From NCBI GenBank assembly GCA_032718475.1, contig JAUCBJ010002544.1, forward strand, positions 1 through 20,506: a DNA stretch of 20,506 nt. Direction: 5' to 3'. The position numbers and the translations under genes were made by a program. The notes beneath the pieces were generated by a model. The model did not search any database. It saw only the letters and a list, made by a program, of their open reading frames with translations, and was not told the DNA's origin. This document shows positions 1 to 8,545 of the stretch, piece by piece. The DNA comes from Nemertoderma westbladi. Its lineage: Eukaryota > Xenacoelomorpha > Nemertodermatida > Nemertodermatidae. Within the stretch, counting starts at the first letter, position 1, and each line of letters begins with the position of its first letter.

Positions 1-181
1 GGTATGAGACAAAACAAGGGGAACTTGATCATCCCTAAACAAATGGTTTAAATGAAGGGACAAACTAAAACAAACATTGATTATTATATATATTTTTTTT
101 AATTAAGTGTAATACCAGTAAATATCATATGATACAACATGGTGTTTTGTGTAAGATACTCGATTTTCTTATTTTCAATCT

Positions 182-740
182 AATCTAATCGCAATATTGC
201 ATGATGCTAACATTAAAGGGATCAACTCGGGAATTGATTCAGAAGGAATGAAGGAACTGGAGGAAGACGACGCAGAAGTCAGAGAATTAAAAATGTGATA
301 TAAAGGTGATAGAAAGAAAGAAGAATCGGAACTGTCAGTGTCAGCAGAACCAGATAGCACACCTATTCGTACTTCTTGTGAAATGGGGCCGTCTCCACCT
401 CCATCTATGGAGCGTAGTCTGTTCAAAGTGACGGCCCTATAACTAGGGCCAGTAAATGAGCGGTTTGAGGTGTAAATATCAGTCCGAAACTGCCGCACTG
501 CAGGCTCAAGTTCTACAAAAGCAGCTCAATCATCTTGATCTCCAAATCTCAAAGTTTCAATCAGAAACTGAACTCGTTGAAATTAAAAAATACAAAATTC
601 GAAGTGAAACTGAACTGGATCAAATTCAAAAAGAAAAGGCTATGATAGAATTGGATGAAGCTCATGCGAGCAGACAGAAGGTAATGGTCAAAACATGGAA
701 TATGGAGTGGAAGATCCTGTGTACAGTACAGTACATGTGA
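182..740 (+). pseudogene. Broken coding remnant: acidic and Ser/Pro-rich stretch, then coiled coil
   Basis: One reading frame stays open from about 182 to 442 apart from a TGA at 296-298. It encodes an acidic stretch rich in Glu/Asp, then a Ser/Pro-rich stretch. After a frame change, 456-740 encodes 94 residues with regular heptad-like spacing of Leu/Ile and many Gln, Glu and Lys, which suggests a coiled coil. This order (acidic, Ser/Pro linker, Gln/Leu-rich coil) resembles the C-terminal half of Myb/SANT-like or MADF proteins that accompany PIF/Harbinger-type transposons. That resemblance is from memory of the family style, not from a motif match. No DNA-binding domain is visible, since the window starts too late. 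It could instead be an exon end of an ordinary gene or chance open sequence. Confidence 0.28.
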
Positions 741-1129
741 ACCTGACTACTGTGAATAGCATGTAATCATTTCAAAACTAAAAATGCTGTACTGTTTCTT
801 CTCTATTAGGTCGAACCCACCCTACTGGTACTTTTTCCGAAAAATTAACTCAAGATATTATTTGATCAATAATGAAGCATCACATTATAATATATACATT
901 ACGTTATGTCTAATAATGATGTATAAAATGTTTAGCCGAAATTTGATAGAATTTTTTCAATTTCGCAATTTCAATTTGGTACCGTAGGACTCTCGTGTTT
1001 CAAGCGAGTATTTTGGAAAAACCCACTTGATTTTCCAAGTATGATTTCAACTTCAAGTGAAAAAGTGCCCTCAAGTGCGATTTCATGTTCAAGTGCGAAT
1101 TTAAGTTGGTCTGTTGAACCAGCCCCTGG
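741..1129. other. AT-rich interval with a short local repeat
   Basis: No gene is supported here. The phrase TCAAGTG recurs at 1053-1059, 1071-1077 and 1089-1095, each time near a similar A/T-rich context, so 1020-1100 is a small degenerate repeat patch. The rest shows no recognisable structure. Confidence 0.5.
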
Positions 1130-1448
1130 TCTCTGAACTTGAATACCAATTTATTTCAAGCCACAGTGGAAGGTGTACTTTGTAAGTGGTTGAGACGATA
1201 ACGTAAATAACTTAAAATAATTGATGTATTTTACACAAAGCTACTAAGGGCAAAACTAAAAATCATCTGGAGAGAGACACATGACAAAAGTCAAGCTTTA
1301 TGGTACAATACCACCTGTACTACCGTAGCTACTATACATGGATGCAGACTATGATTCCGATTCAATTTGTTCTGCTGGAGAAATAAAGACGAGCTCATAC
1401 GACTAGTGACGGGCCTAGTGGCCCGATAAGGAACCAACTTTTCACTAG
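1130..1448 (+). pseudogene. RTE-like retrotransposon copy B1, upstream piece of C-terminal domain
   Basis: This stretch aligns base by base with 12530-12830 of copy B2, which encodes the region after the reverse transcriptase domain. The clearest shared block starts at 1239 (CTACTAAGGGCA) and runs through the segment ending near 1410; weaker similarity extends back to about 1130. The copy is full of stops and small indels and cannot be translated for any length. A small inverted motif (GGGCC, 4-base loop, GGCCC) near 1413-1426 is absent from B2. The alignment ends at about 1445, where the palindromic composite begins. The same retrotransposon resumes at 5563, so this is one element split by an insertion. 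Around 55 bases present in B2 (about 12830-12885) are missing at the split. Confidence 0.75.
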
Positions 1449-2139
1449 AAGCAAGTCGGAAGTCATCAATCAAATGTAAATTCCATCAACAATGTTTGCC
1501 TATGGTCTTTAATGGAAAGTGTTATTTACCTATGGTCAGAGAGAGAGATTCCATTCTGTAACTTGGCAATTACTCAAATCCAATCACCTGAATGGCACAA
1601 TAGAGTAAACTAAAGTAAATTTCCTCAACAATGTTTGTCTATGGTCTGAAGGGAAGCCGCTAAATGCCATTCACCTATAAAACATTTTGAATGCCACAGT
1701 GTGTAACCTGATGCAGATATTAAGCATTGATTTTTACATTTCAAACTATAATGGTAGCCTATGGAGTATCATATTATGTGGCTGATTAAACATACACTTT
1801 TATAAACATACATACAGTCTCCACAGTATTAATGTTGGCATTAATGTAGCCAACACACTGTGTACATTAGTCATTCAATTAAGGTTACATTAGCAGAGTG
1901 AGTAACTTGTAGATATTCCCATAGAATGTGTTGGGAAAAGTTATTCAGCTGAGGCTGTAATAGATAACAAACGAAACCAACCAGTTAATGTTTGCTTTGA
2001 CAGAGTGCTAGGGCCTAAACAAACAGTATGGGTGTACTAAGTACAATAATCTTGGAAACCTCATCGATTTATACTAAGCCTTGAGTAGAAAATCCATCAC
2101 ATAAGCCATTTTTCATCACGATACCAGCTGTTATTGATG
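1449..2139 (+). repeat. Left arm of large palindrome
   Basis: The arm is the inverse complement of 3141-3535 (outer part, left-arm positions 1449 to about 1840) and of 2370-2840 (inner part, about 1664-2139). Recognisable paired blocks include GTAAATTCCATCAACAATG (1477-1495), CACACTGTGTAC (1854-1865) and the TGTACTAAGTACA motif at 2033-2045. The central 177 bp, about 1664-1840, have two partners in the right arm. Similarity is high but imperfect, with scattered substitutions and short indels, so the arms have been diverging for some time. Confidence 0.8.
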
Positions 2140-2369
2140 TTATTAGCAAGTCGTAAGACTTGATTACTGTAAGAATTATTCGCTGATTGATTGACTGGCT
2201 GGCTGGCTGGCTAATCTACAGGCAAAACTACTTTTGATGAAATTTTCACAGTGACTGGCTGATCGGATTCTAAGGTCCCTGGCATGATTGGCTACTCCGT
2301 CCATAGCCTCTGGGCTCGAAAAATAGATGTAAACGAAAAAACGCCATAGTAGCAATGATAAAAAAGCAC
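2140..2369. repeat. Palindrome loop with core module
   Basis: This is the unpaired centre between the two arms. It carries a short GGCT tandem run (four copies, about 2196-2212) and then the core module 2211-2349, which recurs in inverse orientation at 3575-3717. The module has landmarks CTATGGCGTTTTTTCG, TTTTTCGAGCCCA, CCAGGGACCTTAGAATC and CTGTGAAAATTTCATCAAAA on its minus strand. The minus strand is open for 82 codons in both tandem copies, but substitutions between the inverse copies are not concentrated in third codon positions, so I do not call a gene. The equivalent of this loop in copy 2 is 3911-4140. Confidence 0.65.
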
Positions 2370-2840
2370 CAATAACATCTGGTGTCATGATGAAAAATTG
2401 CTTATGAAATAGATTTCTACACATCGCTTAGTATAAATCGATGAGGTTGCCAAGATTATTGTACTTAGTACACCAATACTGTTTGTTTATGCCCTACCAC
2501 TCTCTGGCAAAGCAAACATTGACTGGTTGGTTTAGTTTGAAATCCATTACCGCATCAGCCGAATAACTCTTCCCAATGCATTCTATGGGAATATCTACAA
2601 GTTACTCACTCTGATAGTGTAAGCTGAATGACTGTTAGGTACACAGTGTGTTGGCTACATTAATGCCAACATTAATACTGTGGAGACTGTATGTTTATAA
2701 AAGTGTATATTTAATCAGCCACATAATATGTTTCTCCATAGGCTAACATTATAGTTTGAAATGTAAAAATCAATGCTTATTATCTGTATCAGGTCACACA
2801 CTGTGGCATTCAAAATGTTTTATAGGTGAATGGCATATAG
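2370..2840 (-). repeat. Proximal right arm of palindrome
   Basis: Inverse complement of left-arm positions about 1664-2139. The pairing runs out at 2834-2840 (GGCAT followed by ATAGAATG), where the left arm continues but this copy switches to the hairpin spacer. It includes the arm's second TGTAC-type motif, TGTACTTAGTACA at about 2460-2472. The copy-2 counterpart is 4141-4611. Confidence 0.78.
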
Positions 2841-3140
2841 AATGAATAATGTATAGAGATGGCCTAGTAATGCTATTCAATAGAGGAATGGCCAACTAAT
2901 TACATCTCAACTCAACTCGAGTGAGAGTAGCTCACATTGTTTGTACAGGACAAACAAACCTCGTCTGTCATAGACAGAGTGTAAGGCATAGAACAATTAC
3001 ACCATCTGGACTGGCAACTAAATTCCTTTGTCCTACCTACCGCGTAGCTCAGCATTAGTTGAATGGACAGATCTTTCCACATCATCTGGTGTCTCAACTA
3101 AAATACATTGCATCTAATTGTTTTATTTATAAATCTTTTG
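2841..3140 (+). repeat. 300-bp spacer with three consecutive stem-loops
   Basis: The spacer separates the two right-arm segments and has no counterpart in the left arm. Three perfect short hairpins follow each other within 57 bases: GTGAG/CTCAC (2921-2925 with 2931-2935), TTGTTTGT/ACAAACAA around an ACAGG loop (2937-2957), and TCTGTC/GACAGA around ATA (2963-2977). All three are conserved in copy 2 at 4692-4748. ACCATCTGG/ACATCATCTGGTG motifs flank the rest. No open reading frame of note is present, and the function is unknown. Confidence 0.6.
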
Positions 3141-3535
3141 GCCAACATTAATGCTGTGGAGACTATGTTTTTAAAAGTGTATATTTAATCAGCCACATAA
3201 TATGATTTTTCATAGGCTAACATTATAGTTTGAAATGTAAAAATCAATGCTTAATATCTGCATCAGGTTACACACTGTGGCATTCAAAATGTTTTATAGG
3301 TGAATAGCATTTAGCGGCTTCCCTTCAGACCATAGGCAAACATTGTTGAGGAAATTTACTTTAGATTACTCTATTGTGCCATTCAGGTGAATGGATTTGA
3401 GTAAATGCCAAGCTACAGAGTGGAATCTCTCTCTCTGACCATAGGTAAATAATACTTTCCACTCTTAATACTTAAAGACCATAGGCAAACATTGTTGATG
3501 GAATTTACATTTGATTGATGACTTCCGACTTGCTT
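3141..3535 (-). repeat. Distal right arm of palindrome
   Basis: Inverse complement of left-arm positions 1449 to about 1840, ending exactly with CCGACTTGCTT (3525-3535). Its first 177 bases repeat the sequence already present in the proximal right arm (about 2660-2840), so that part of the arm is present twice on the right side. The copy-2 counterpart is 4912-5295. Confidence 0.78.
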
Positions 3536-3804
3536 AACGGTGTCTTGATGCCATCTCTAATTTTACCATTGCGCCTATGGCGTTTTTTCGTTTGTCTATT
3601 TTTCGAGCCCACAGCTCATGGACGAAATAGCGGAATATACCAGGGACCTTAGAATCGCGGTATCTAGCCGCTGTGAAAATTTCATCAAAATCGTTAGTAG
3701 TTTTCGCTGTAGATTAGCCTACATAATGAATGAAATAATTATGGATAATATATGCTCACATATAGATATAGATAGTCCATCTAGAAAGGTATATGTACGA
3801 GAAT
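3536..3804 (+). repeat. Downstream module with inverse copy of loop core
   Basis: Begins directly after the palindrome end with an imperfect 18-base hairpin (3537-3554). In copy 2 that hairpin is perfect (5297-5314). It is followed by 3575-3717, the inverse copy of the loop core at 2211-2349, differing by substitutions and one 6-base indel. The last part (about 3720-3800) is AT-rich with ATAGATA repeats and links to the second tandem copy. Confidence 0.65.
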
Positions 3805-5561
3805 TGTACTAAGTACAATAATCTTGGAAACCTCATCGATTTATACTAAGCCTTGAGTAGAAATCCATCACATAAGCCATTTTTCATCACGATACCAGCT
3901 GTTATTGATGTTATTAGCAAGTCGTAAGACTTGATTACTGTAAGAATTATTCGCTGATTGATTGACTGGCTGGCTGGCTGGCTAATCTACAGGCAAAACT
4001 ACTTTTGATGAAATTTTCACAGTGACTGGCTGATCGGATTCTAAGGTCCCTGGCATGATTGGCTACTCCGTCCATAGCCTCTGGGCTCGAAAAATAGATG
4101 TAAACGAAAAAACGCCATAGTAGCAATGATAAAAAAGCACCAATAACATCTGGTGTCATGATGAAAAATGGCTTATGAAATGGATTTCTATACAATGCTT
4201 AGTATAAATCGATGAGGTTGCCAAGATTATTGTACTTAGTACACCCATACTGTTTGTTTATGCCCTACCACTCTCTGGCAAAGCAAACATTGACTGGTTG
4301 GTTTAGTTTGAAATCCATTACTGCCTCATCCGAATAACTCTTCCCAATGCATTCTATGGGAATATCTACAAGTTACTCACTCTGATAGTGTAAGCTGAAT
4401 GACTATTAGGTACACAGTGTGTTGGCTACATTAATGCCAACATTAATACTGTGGAGACTGTATGTTTATAAAAGTGTATATTTAATCAGCCACATAATAT
4501 GTTTCTCCATAGGCTAACATTATAGTTTGAAATGTAAAAATCAATGCTTATTATCTGTATCAGGTCACACACTGTGGCATTCAAAATGTTTTATAGGTGA
4601 ATGGCATATAGAATGAATAATGTATAGAGATGGCCTAGTAATGCTATTCAATAGAGGAATGGCCAACTAATTACATCTCAACTCAACTCGAGTGAGAGTA
4701 GCTCACATTGTTTGTACAGGACAAACAAACCTCGTCTGTCATAGACAGAGTGTAAGGCATAGAACAATTACACCATCTGGTTTGGCAACTAAATTCCCTT
4801 GTCCTACCTACCGCCGAGCTCAGCATTAGTTGAATGGACAGAACTTTCCACATCATCTGGTGTCTCAACTAAAATACATTGCGTCTAATTGTTTTATTTA
4901 TAAATCTTTTGGCCAACATTAATGCTGCGGAGACTATGTTTTTAAAAGTGTATATTTAATCAGCCACATAATATGATTTTTCATAGGCTAACATTATAGT
5001 TTGAAATGTAAAAATCAATGCTTAATATCTGCATCAGGTTACACACTGTGGCATTCAAAATGTTTTATAGGTGAATAGCATTTAGCGGCTTCCCTTCAGA
5101 CCATAGGCAAACATTGTTGAGGAAATTTACTTTAGATTACTCTACTGTGCCATTCAGGTGAACGGATTTGAGTAAATGCAAGCTACAGAGTGGAATCTCT
5201 CTCTCTGACCATAGGTAAATAATACTTTCCATTAAAGACCATAGCCAAACATTGTTGATGGAATTTACATTTGATTGATGACTTCCGACTTGCTTAACGG
5301 CGTCTTGACGCCGTCTCTAGTTTTACCATTGCGCCTATGGCGTTTTTTCGTTTGTCTATTTTTCGAGCCCATGGCTCATGGACGAAATAGCGGAATATAC
5401 CAGGGACCTTAGAATCGCGGTATCTAGCCGCTGTGAAAATTTCATCAAAATCGTTAGTAGTTTTCGCTGTAGATTAGCCTACATAATGAATGAAATAATT
5501 ATGGATAATATATGCTGACATATAGATAGACCATCTAGAAAGGTATAATATGTACGGGAAT
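3805..5561 (+). repeat. Tandem duplication, copy 2
   Basis: Near-identical second copy of 2033-3804. It differs by scattered substitutions, a shortened stretch near 5225-5240 (CTCTTAATACTTAAAG shortened relative to copy 1), and a few indels near 5519-5550. It ends at about 5561, where retrotransposon B1 sequence resumes. Because copy 2 lacks the outer left arm, only its inner palindrome (about 3805-4612) can fold locally. Its distal right arm (4912-5295) would have to pair with 1449-1840, more than 3 kb away. Confidence 0.88.
5297..5314. repeat. Perfect 8-bp-stem hairpin at palindrome edge
   Basis: ACGGCGTC and GACGCCGT are separated by TT, two bases after the end of the distal right arm. 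The sequence continues CTCTAGT. A terminal hairpin followed by CTRR-T recalls Helitron 3' ends, but the usual gap between hairpin and terminus is larger than the two bases seen here. The same site in copy 1 (3537-3554) is degraded and followed by CTCTAAT. Confidence 0.5.
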
Positions 5562-5562
5562 T

Positions 5563-5794
5563 GGGAAAAACGAAATTGCAATAACAATAGAGAATCAAGC
5601 AGTCTGGCATAGCATTCTTAATGCAAGCTGCACTGGGCTTGCCATTTTGTGGATTGCATGGTGGTGACAAAATGTTTTTGTTAAGCTGGCATAGCATCTC
5701 AATGTGCAGTTTCAATGCAGCAGGCCGATTATAGTAGTAGTATGAAGCCTGGAAGGATGATATTTCCATTGTCTGAGCTTACTTCAACCTAATA
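5563..5794 (+). pseudogene. RTE-like copy B1, 3' end, interrupted by a family A tail
   Basis: 5563-5597 matches 12885-12915 of B2, and 5741-5785 matches the next B2 stretch (TGGAAGGAT... to the TAG-repeat tail, 12918-12975). B1 therefore continues across the palindromic composite. Between these two blocks lies the tail of a family A element (5598-5740). The bases AAGC occur on both sides of the inserted tail and may be a short target duplication. No reading frame survives. Confidence 0.7.
5598..5740 (+). mobile_element. Family A retrotransposon 3' tail (A3) inside B1
   Basis: Aligns with 13950-14092 (tail of A2) over its whole length. Shared landmarks are GGATTGCATGGTGGTG, GGCATAGCATCTCAATGTG and the terminal TAGTAGTAG. 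It contains only the untranslated 3' part and is a severely 5'-truncated insertion, as is typical for target-primed reverse transcription. Like A2 it carries about 85 bases more than the tail of A1, so A2 and A3 belong to one subfamily. Confidence 0.7.
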
Positions 5795-5856
5795 GTAGAA
5801 GTAATATTCACTCAACCTCGTAGAAGTAATATTCACTCAACCTAGTAGAAGTAGTA
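5795..5856 (+). repeat. 25-bp tandem repeat derived from B1 tail
   Basis: GTAGAAGTAATATTCACTCA followed by ACCT begins at 5795 and 5820, with a partial third unit at 5845. It resembles the end of family B (CACTCGACCTAGTAGTAG), so the element's terminal simple repeat seems to have expanded with some upstream sequence. Confidence 0.75.
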
Positions 5857-6305
5857 ATACTCTGCTAAAATCTATATAAGTATGACTTATTTAGTAATAC
5901 ATAATATTTTTTCCTACAAAGCAACTAAGCTGATGTGATATTAATGCATTAGAATACCTATCAAACACCGTAAGCATGTTGAATGATCACGCTCGCACAG
6001 ATAAAGATGGCAGCATACATGACCAACTAATTATAGAATCCGTAACTCATTCTTGACATCAAACCTACTTGACTTATTACTTTACATACTAAAGTGAAAT
6101 TCACTGCTAAAACCCAATATGACTCCTTGATTAAGGAATCCTTACATGTGTGACGCCAAACCTAGTTAAACTTTCATAGTTTTATTGACAGGTTCTAACC
6201 TAAGTGTGATAATAGACGCCCCAAATTGATGCGCATCAAATTTAATGTTTCTGTCCCCAAATTTAATCATCTGGTGTAATTTCTAATTATGTCATATTTT
6301 ATTAG
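5857..6305. other. AT-rich interval, nothing recognised
   Basis: I see no coding frame, RNA gene or repeat of note on either strand. The composition is unremarkable. Confidence 0.5.
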
Positions 6306-6751
6306 CACTGTCAGACGGATTGTGGACATATCGCTTGGAATGAGAATGTTGCCAATCTCCTCACTCCCAGTCATTTTGACCGGTGTCACAGCATATTTTC
6401 CCCCCTGAATATTAAGCCCCAGCCCCCACCCCAGCCCCCACCCCACCCCCCCCCCCCCCCAACCCCCGGTTAAAATCCACTAGCGTATTATGATCTCTAG
6501 GACAAAATACGCTAGCATAATTTGTCCTAGGAGGTTAGTATCTGCTAACAGATATAGTCCGTTGTTTGCAGTTTCGGTCCCCCAATTTTACCTTTCTTTT
6601 CACTCGATTTAATATCTCTGCATTAGAATAAGTAGCTAGCAGTCTACTGGTAGCTTTAGAGTTGACACCCACCCTGTGGAACGGCAAACCAGTGTGTGGT
6701 ATTTGCCCCGAGAGCTGACTCGGAAAAAAAAGCACCCCCCAACCCCCTACT
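6306..6751 (+). other. C-run and hairpin leader upstream of A1, possible 5' UTR
   Basis: The region before the first A1 ATG has CCCC-A/G clusters from 6415, a 15-C run at 6446-6460, and two alternative stems. The first pairs CTAGCGTATT (6480-6489) with AATACGCTAG (6506-6515). The second pairs CTAGGACAAA (6497-6506) with TTTGTCCTAG (6521-6530). They share 6506 and interleave, so only one can form at a time. Another C-rich stretch directly precedes the ATG at 6752. Parts of 6310-6566 resemble the inverse complement of 13030-13165. Whether this belongs to A1 or is flanking DNA is not decidable here. Confidence 0.4.
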
Positions 6752-8034
6752 ATGGATTACATTAGTAATGCGGAGGTCCGGCCGCTAGAGGCCAGTGGAA
6801 TTACCGGATACAATCGGCCTCACAGACGTCAGTTATCGCCTGACTGGCTGCCTGTCTCACCCCCTACTGGAGAGAGAGAAGACAACAATTCTTTGAGTCC
6901 CTTTCCTGATGACCTTTCTGGCCCAAACCCTGGGTCACCAGGGAGGCCAGATTGTGAGGGGGAGAGGGATTCTGGAGTTGGAGGCTACTCTCATGTTCCC
7001 CCCCGACCAACAAAGCCATTGGTGAATCTGAGGCAAGTCACTAGACTAGCCTCAGTAAACACCCTAACACTCGGGTCCCCAATGCGAAAAGGTGAGCTGA
7101 CTGCCTTGGCAGATAAGCTTTCTCTTAGCGCAGTGGGTGTTCAAGAGCACCGAATGCAGACTGGACAGACTGATGAGGTTCTGATTAAGGACAAGGGGGG
7201 TGGTTGGCAACTCGCCCTCGCGTCAGCAGATGATAATGGCAATGGTGGTATTGGTCTATGGATGAATCCAACTGCACATGCAGCATTGGACAAAATAGAC
7301 CAAATCTCTAACCGCATCATCCGTTGCCACTTCTCATGTTCTGGAAGACTGGCTAAGAAGTTTCCTAAGGTGGTTCTGATTGTGTGCTACTCTCCAACTA
7401 GTGTTGCCCCTGTAAAGGAGGTTGAAAATTTCTACCACAATCTACAAGCAGCTACTGATGGAGTGGATCAGCATGCATTATTAACATTCCTGGGAGACTT
7501 TAATGCAAGTCTGCATCAATCATCTACATTGCCCTGGGTCTATAGCAGTAGTGTCAACCGAAATTCCGTCCATCTTCAGGATTTTATCTCTGGAAATGGA
7601 TTGTTTTCGGCTGGAACCCAGTTCAAGAAGCGAACTGGAAAGCTATGGACTCATAGTGGACCCAGTGGTCACAAGTCCCAGATAGACCATATTCTGTTTC
7701 GTAGGAAGTACAGGAGCTATATACAAGACTGTAATGCATTTACACTTCGACCCTTCTCCAGTGATCACCGCCTTATTGTGGCCAAGGTAAGACTTAGTCT
7801 GCGTGCTAGCAGAACAACGAAATCTGCCTTGCCACGGCATGACTGGTCCTCTATGTTGCAACAGCCAAGTGTGAGATCCAGCTTCACACTACAGCTGAGC
7901 AACAGGTATGAGGTTCTTGCCTCTGAGGCGACAGATCACTGTGAGGGCTATACTGCCTTCACAGAAGCAGTTAAGTTAGCAGCTGCAGAAACAGTTCCTG
8001 TATACCCTGAAACAGGAAAAGGGCCCCCTGGGCT
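6752..8034 (+). pseudogene. A1 endonuclease domain (first segment of broken ORF)
   Basis: The frame opening at ATG 6752 encodes a Pro/Ser-rich N-terminal extension (residues 1-95) and then an apurinic-like (APE) endonuclease, about 98-350. Visible motifs are N103, QEHR with the catalytic Glu at 132, GGIGLWM near 165, YSPT at 213-216, GDFN at 248-251, the W299 region, QIDHIL at 310-315 and SDHR at 337-340. These are the metal-binding and catalytic positions of the nuclease that nicks target DNA to prime reverse transcription, and all look intact. The frame continues to 8146, but the last ~35 codons after about 8030 are out of register. The true continuation lies one frame over, so a one-base slip in the GGGGCCCCC run is inferred. 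The ATG start is the first in the frame but unproven. Confidence 0.88.
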
Positions 8035-8474
8035 GACAACAAAATCCAGAAGTGCCGAAATGACCTATATAAGGCGCAAAAAGAGTCCCGACTCAAACAG
8101 ACTACAGCGGCCAAGAATGCAGTTAAGGCTGCATCTAGTTCCCTGAACAGGCAGTACTCTGTTAATCTATAGGAGCTAATAAACCAACAGGTTGATGCCA
8201 TCAATGATGCCGACGACAACAGGCAATCATCCCAGGCATGGAAATCGATCAACTTGCTTACTTGGCGGAAAAGCCAACCAACCACCAAGGTTAAGGCTGA
8301 ATCACCAGCCGATCGCCTCAATGGTTGGAAGGCCCACTTTGAAAAGCTCCTCAATAATGACAGGGTATTGCCGGATAACTTTATAGAAGTAAAAGTGTCT
8401 GAGTCAGTACTCCCAGATATTCCCATTGGCGATATCTCCTTTGCAGAAGTGAAGGCTGCTGCAAAGAGCATTAA
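8035..8474 (+). pseudogene. A1 linker between endonuclease and reverse transcriptase
   Basis: Reading from GAC at 8035 gives a continuous frame to the TTAA at 8471-8474, broken only by TAG at 8170-8172. The product is a Lys/Gln/Ala-rich, helical-looking connector, followed by the AWK...WR and LNGWKAHFEKLL segments that precede the reverse transcriptase in this family. The frame is interrupted within the codon spanning TTAA and resumes on the far side of the inserted transposon at 9875. Confidence 0.75.
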
Positions 8475-8513
8475 CCCTATTAGTACCGGGCTATAAAATG
8501 TTGTACAAATTCC

Positions 8514-8545
8514 GGGGGGGGGGGGTCATATTGACCCCCCCCCCT
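8514..8545. repeat. Left G-run/C-run hairpin of piggyBac-like element
   Basis: Twelve G (8514-8525), TCATATTGA, then eleven C (8535-8545) form a long stem with an almost palindromic GGTCATATTGACC centre. The same structure in inverse context is at 9831-9859, so it is a subterminal part of the terminal repeat rather than random low complexity. Confidence 0.8.

Larger units (their letters stand above)
2033..3804 (+). repeat. Tandem duplication, copy 1 (1772 bp)
   Basis: This block is repeated at 3805-5561 with an offset of 1772 and then 1771 bases, after a one-base indel in an A run near 2089. Identity begins exactly at the near-palindrome TGTACTAAGTACA (2033-2045 and 3805-3817); the sequence before it differs between the copies. 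The block contains inner left arm, loop, complete right arm, the hairpin spacer and the downstream module. Most of its length is identical between copies, so the duplication is younger than the palindrome itself, whose arms are more diverged. Confidence 0.88.
1449..5561. mobile_element. Palindromic composite repeat nested in retrotransposon B1
   Basis: This 4.1-kb block is built from inverted and direct repeats and sits inside an RTE-like 3' end, whose sequence is found at 1130-1448 and again from 5563. The left arm (1449-2139) is inverted in the right arm (2370-2840 and 3141-3535) around a central loop (2140-2369). A unit running from within the left arm to 3804 is then repeated once in tandem (3805-5561). 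No transposase or other credible protein is encoded. The outer ends of the first palindrome are exact 11-bp inverted repeats, AAGCAAGTCGG (1449-1459) and its complement (3525-3535). I see no clear target-site duplication. The architecture recalls foldback elements or long-terminal-inverted-repeat non-autonomous DNA transposons, but the family is not recognised. Confidence 0.7.

Noticed and set aside
784-987. 67-codon frame rich in Phe, Tyr and Ile
   Set aside because: Composition is what AT-rich non-coding DNA gives by chance. No hydrophobic-segment pattern or motif supports a gene.
2176-2424. 82-codon minus-strand frame, repeated at 3947-4195
   Set aside because: It lies in the loop of the palindromic composite and is conserved only because the block was duplicated in tandem. 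Differences from the inverse copy at 3575-3717 are not biased to third codon positions.
2912-3097. 61-codon minus-strand frame, repeated at 4683-4868
   Set aside because: It spans the hairpin spacer of the composite. Changes between the two copies alter the protein freely and no motif is present.
1449-3535. Long terminal repeat retrotransposon
   Set aside because: The long repeats are inverted, not direct, and no gag, protease or integrase sequence is present. The direct repeats result from a later tandem duplication.
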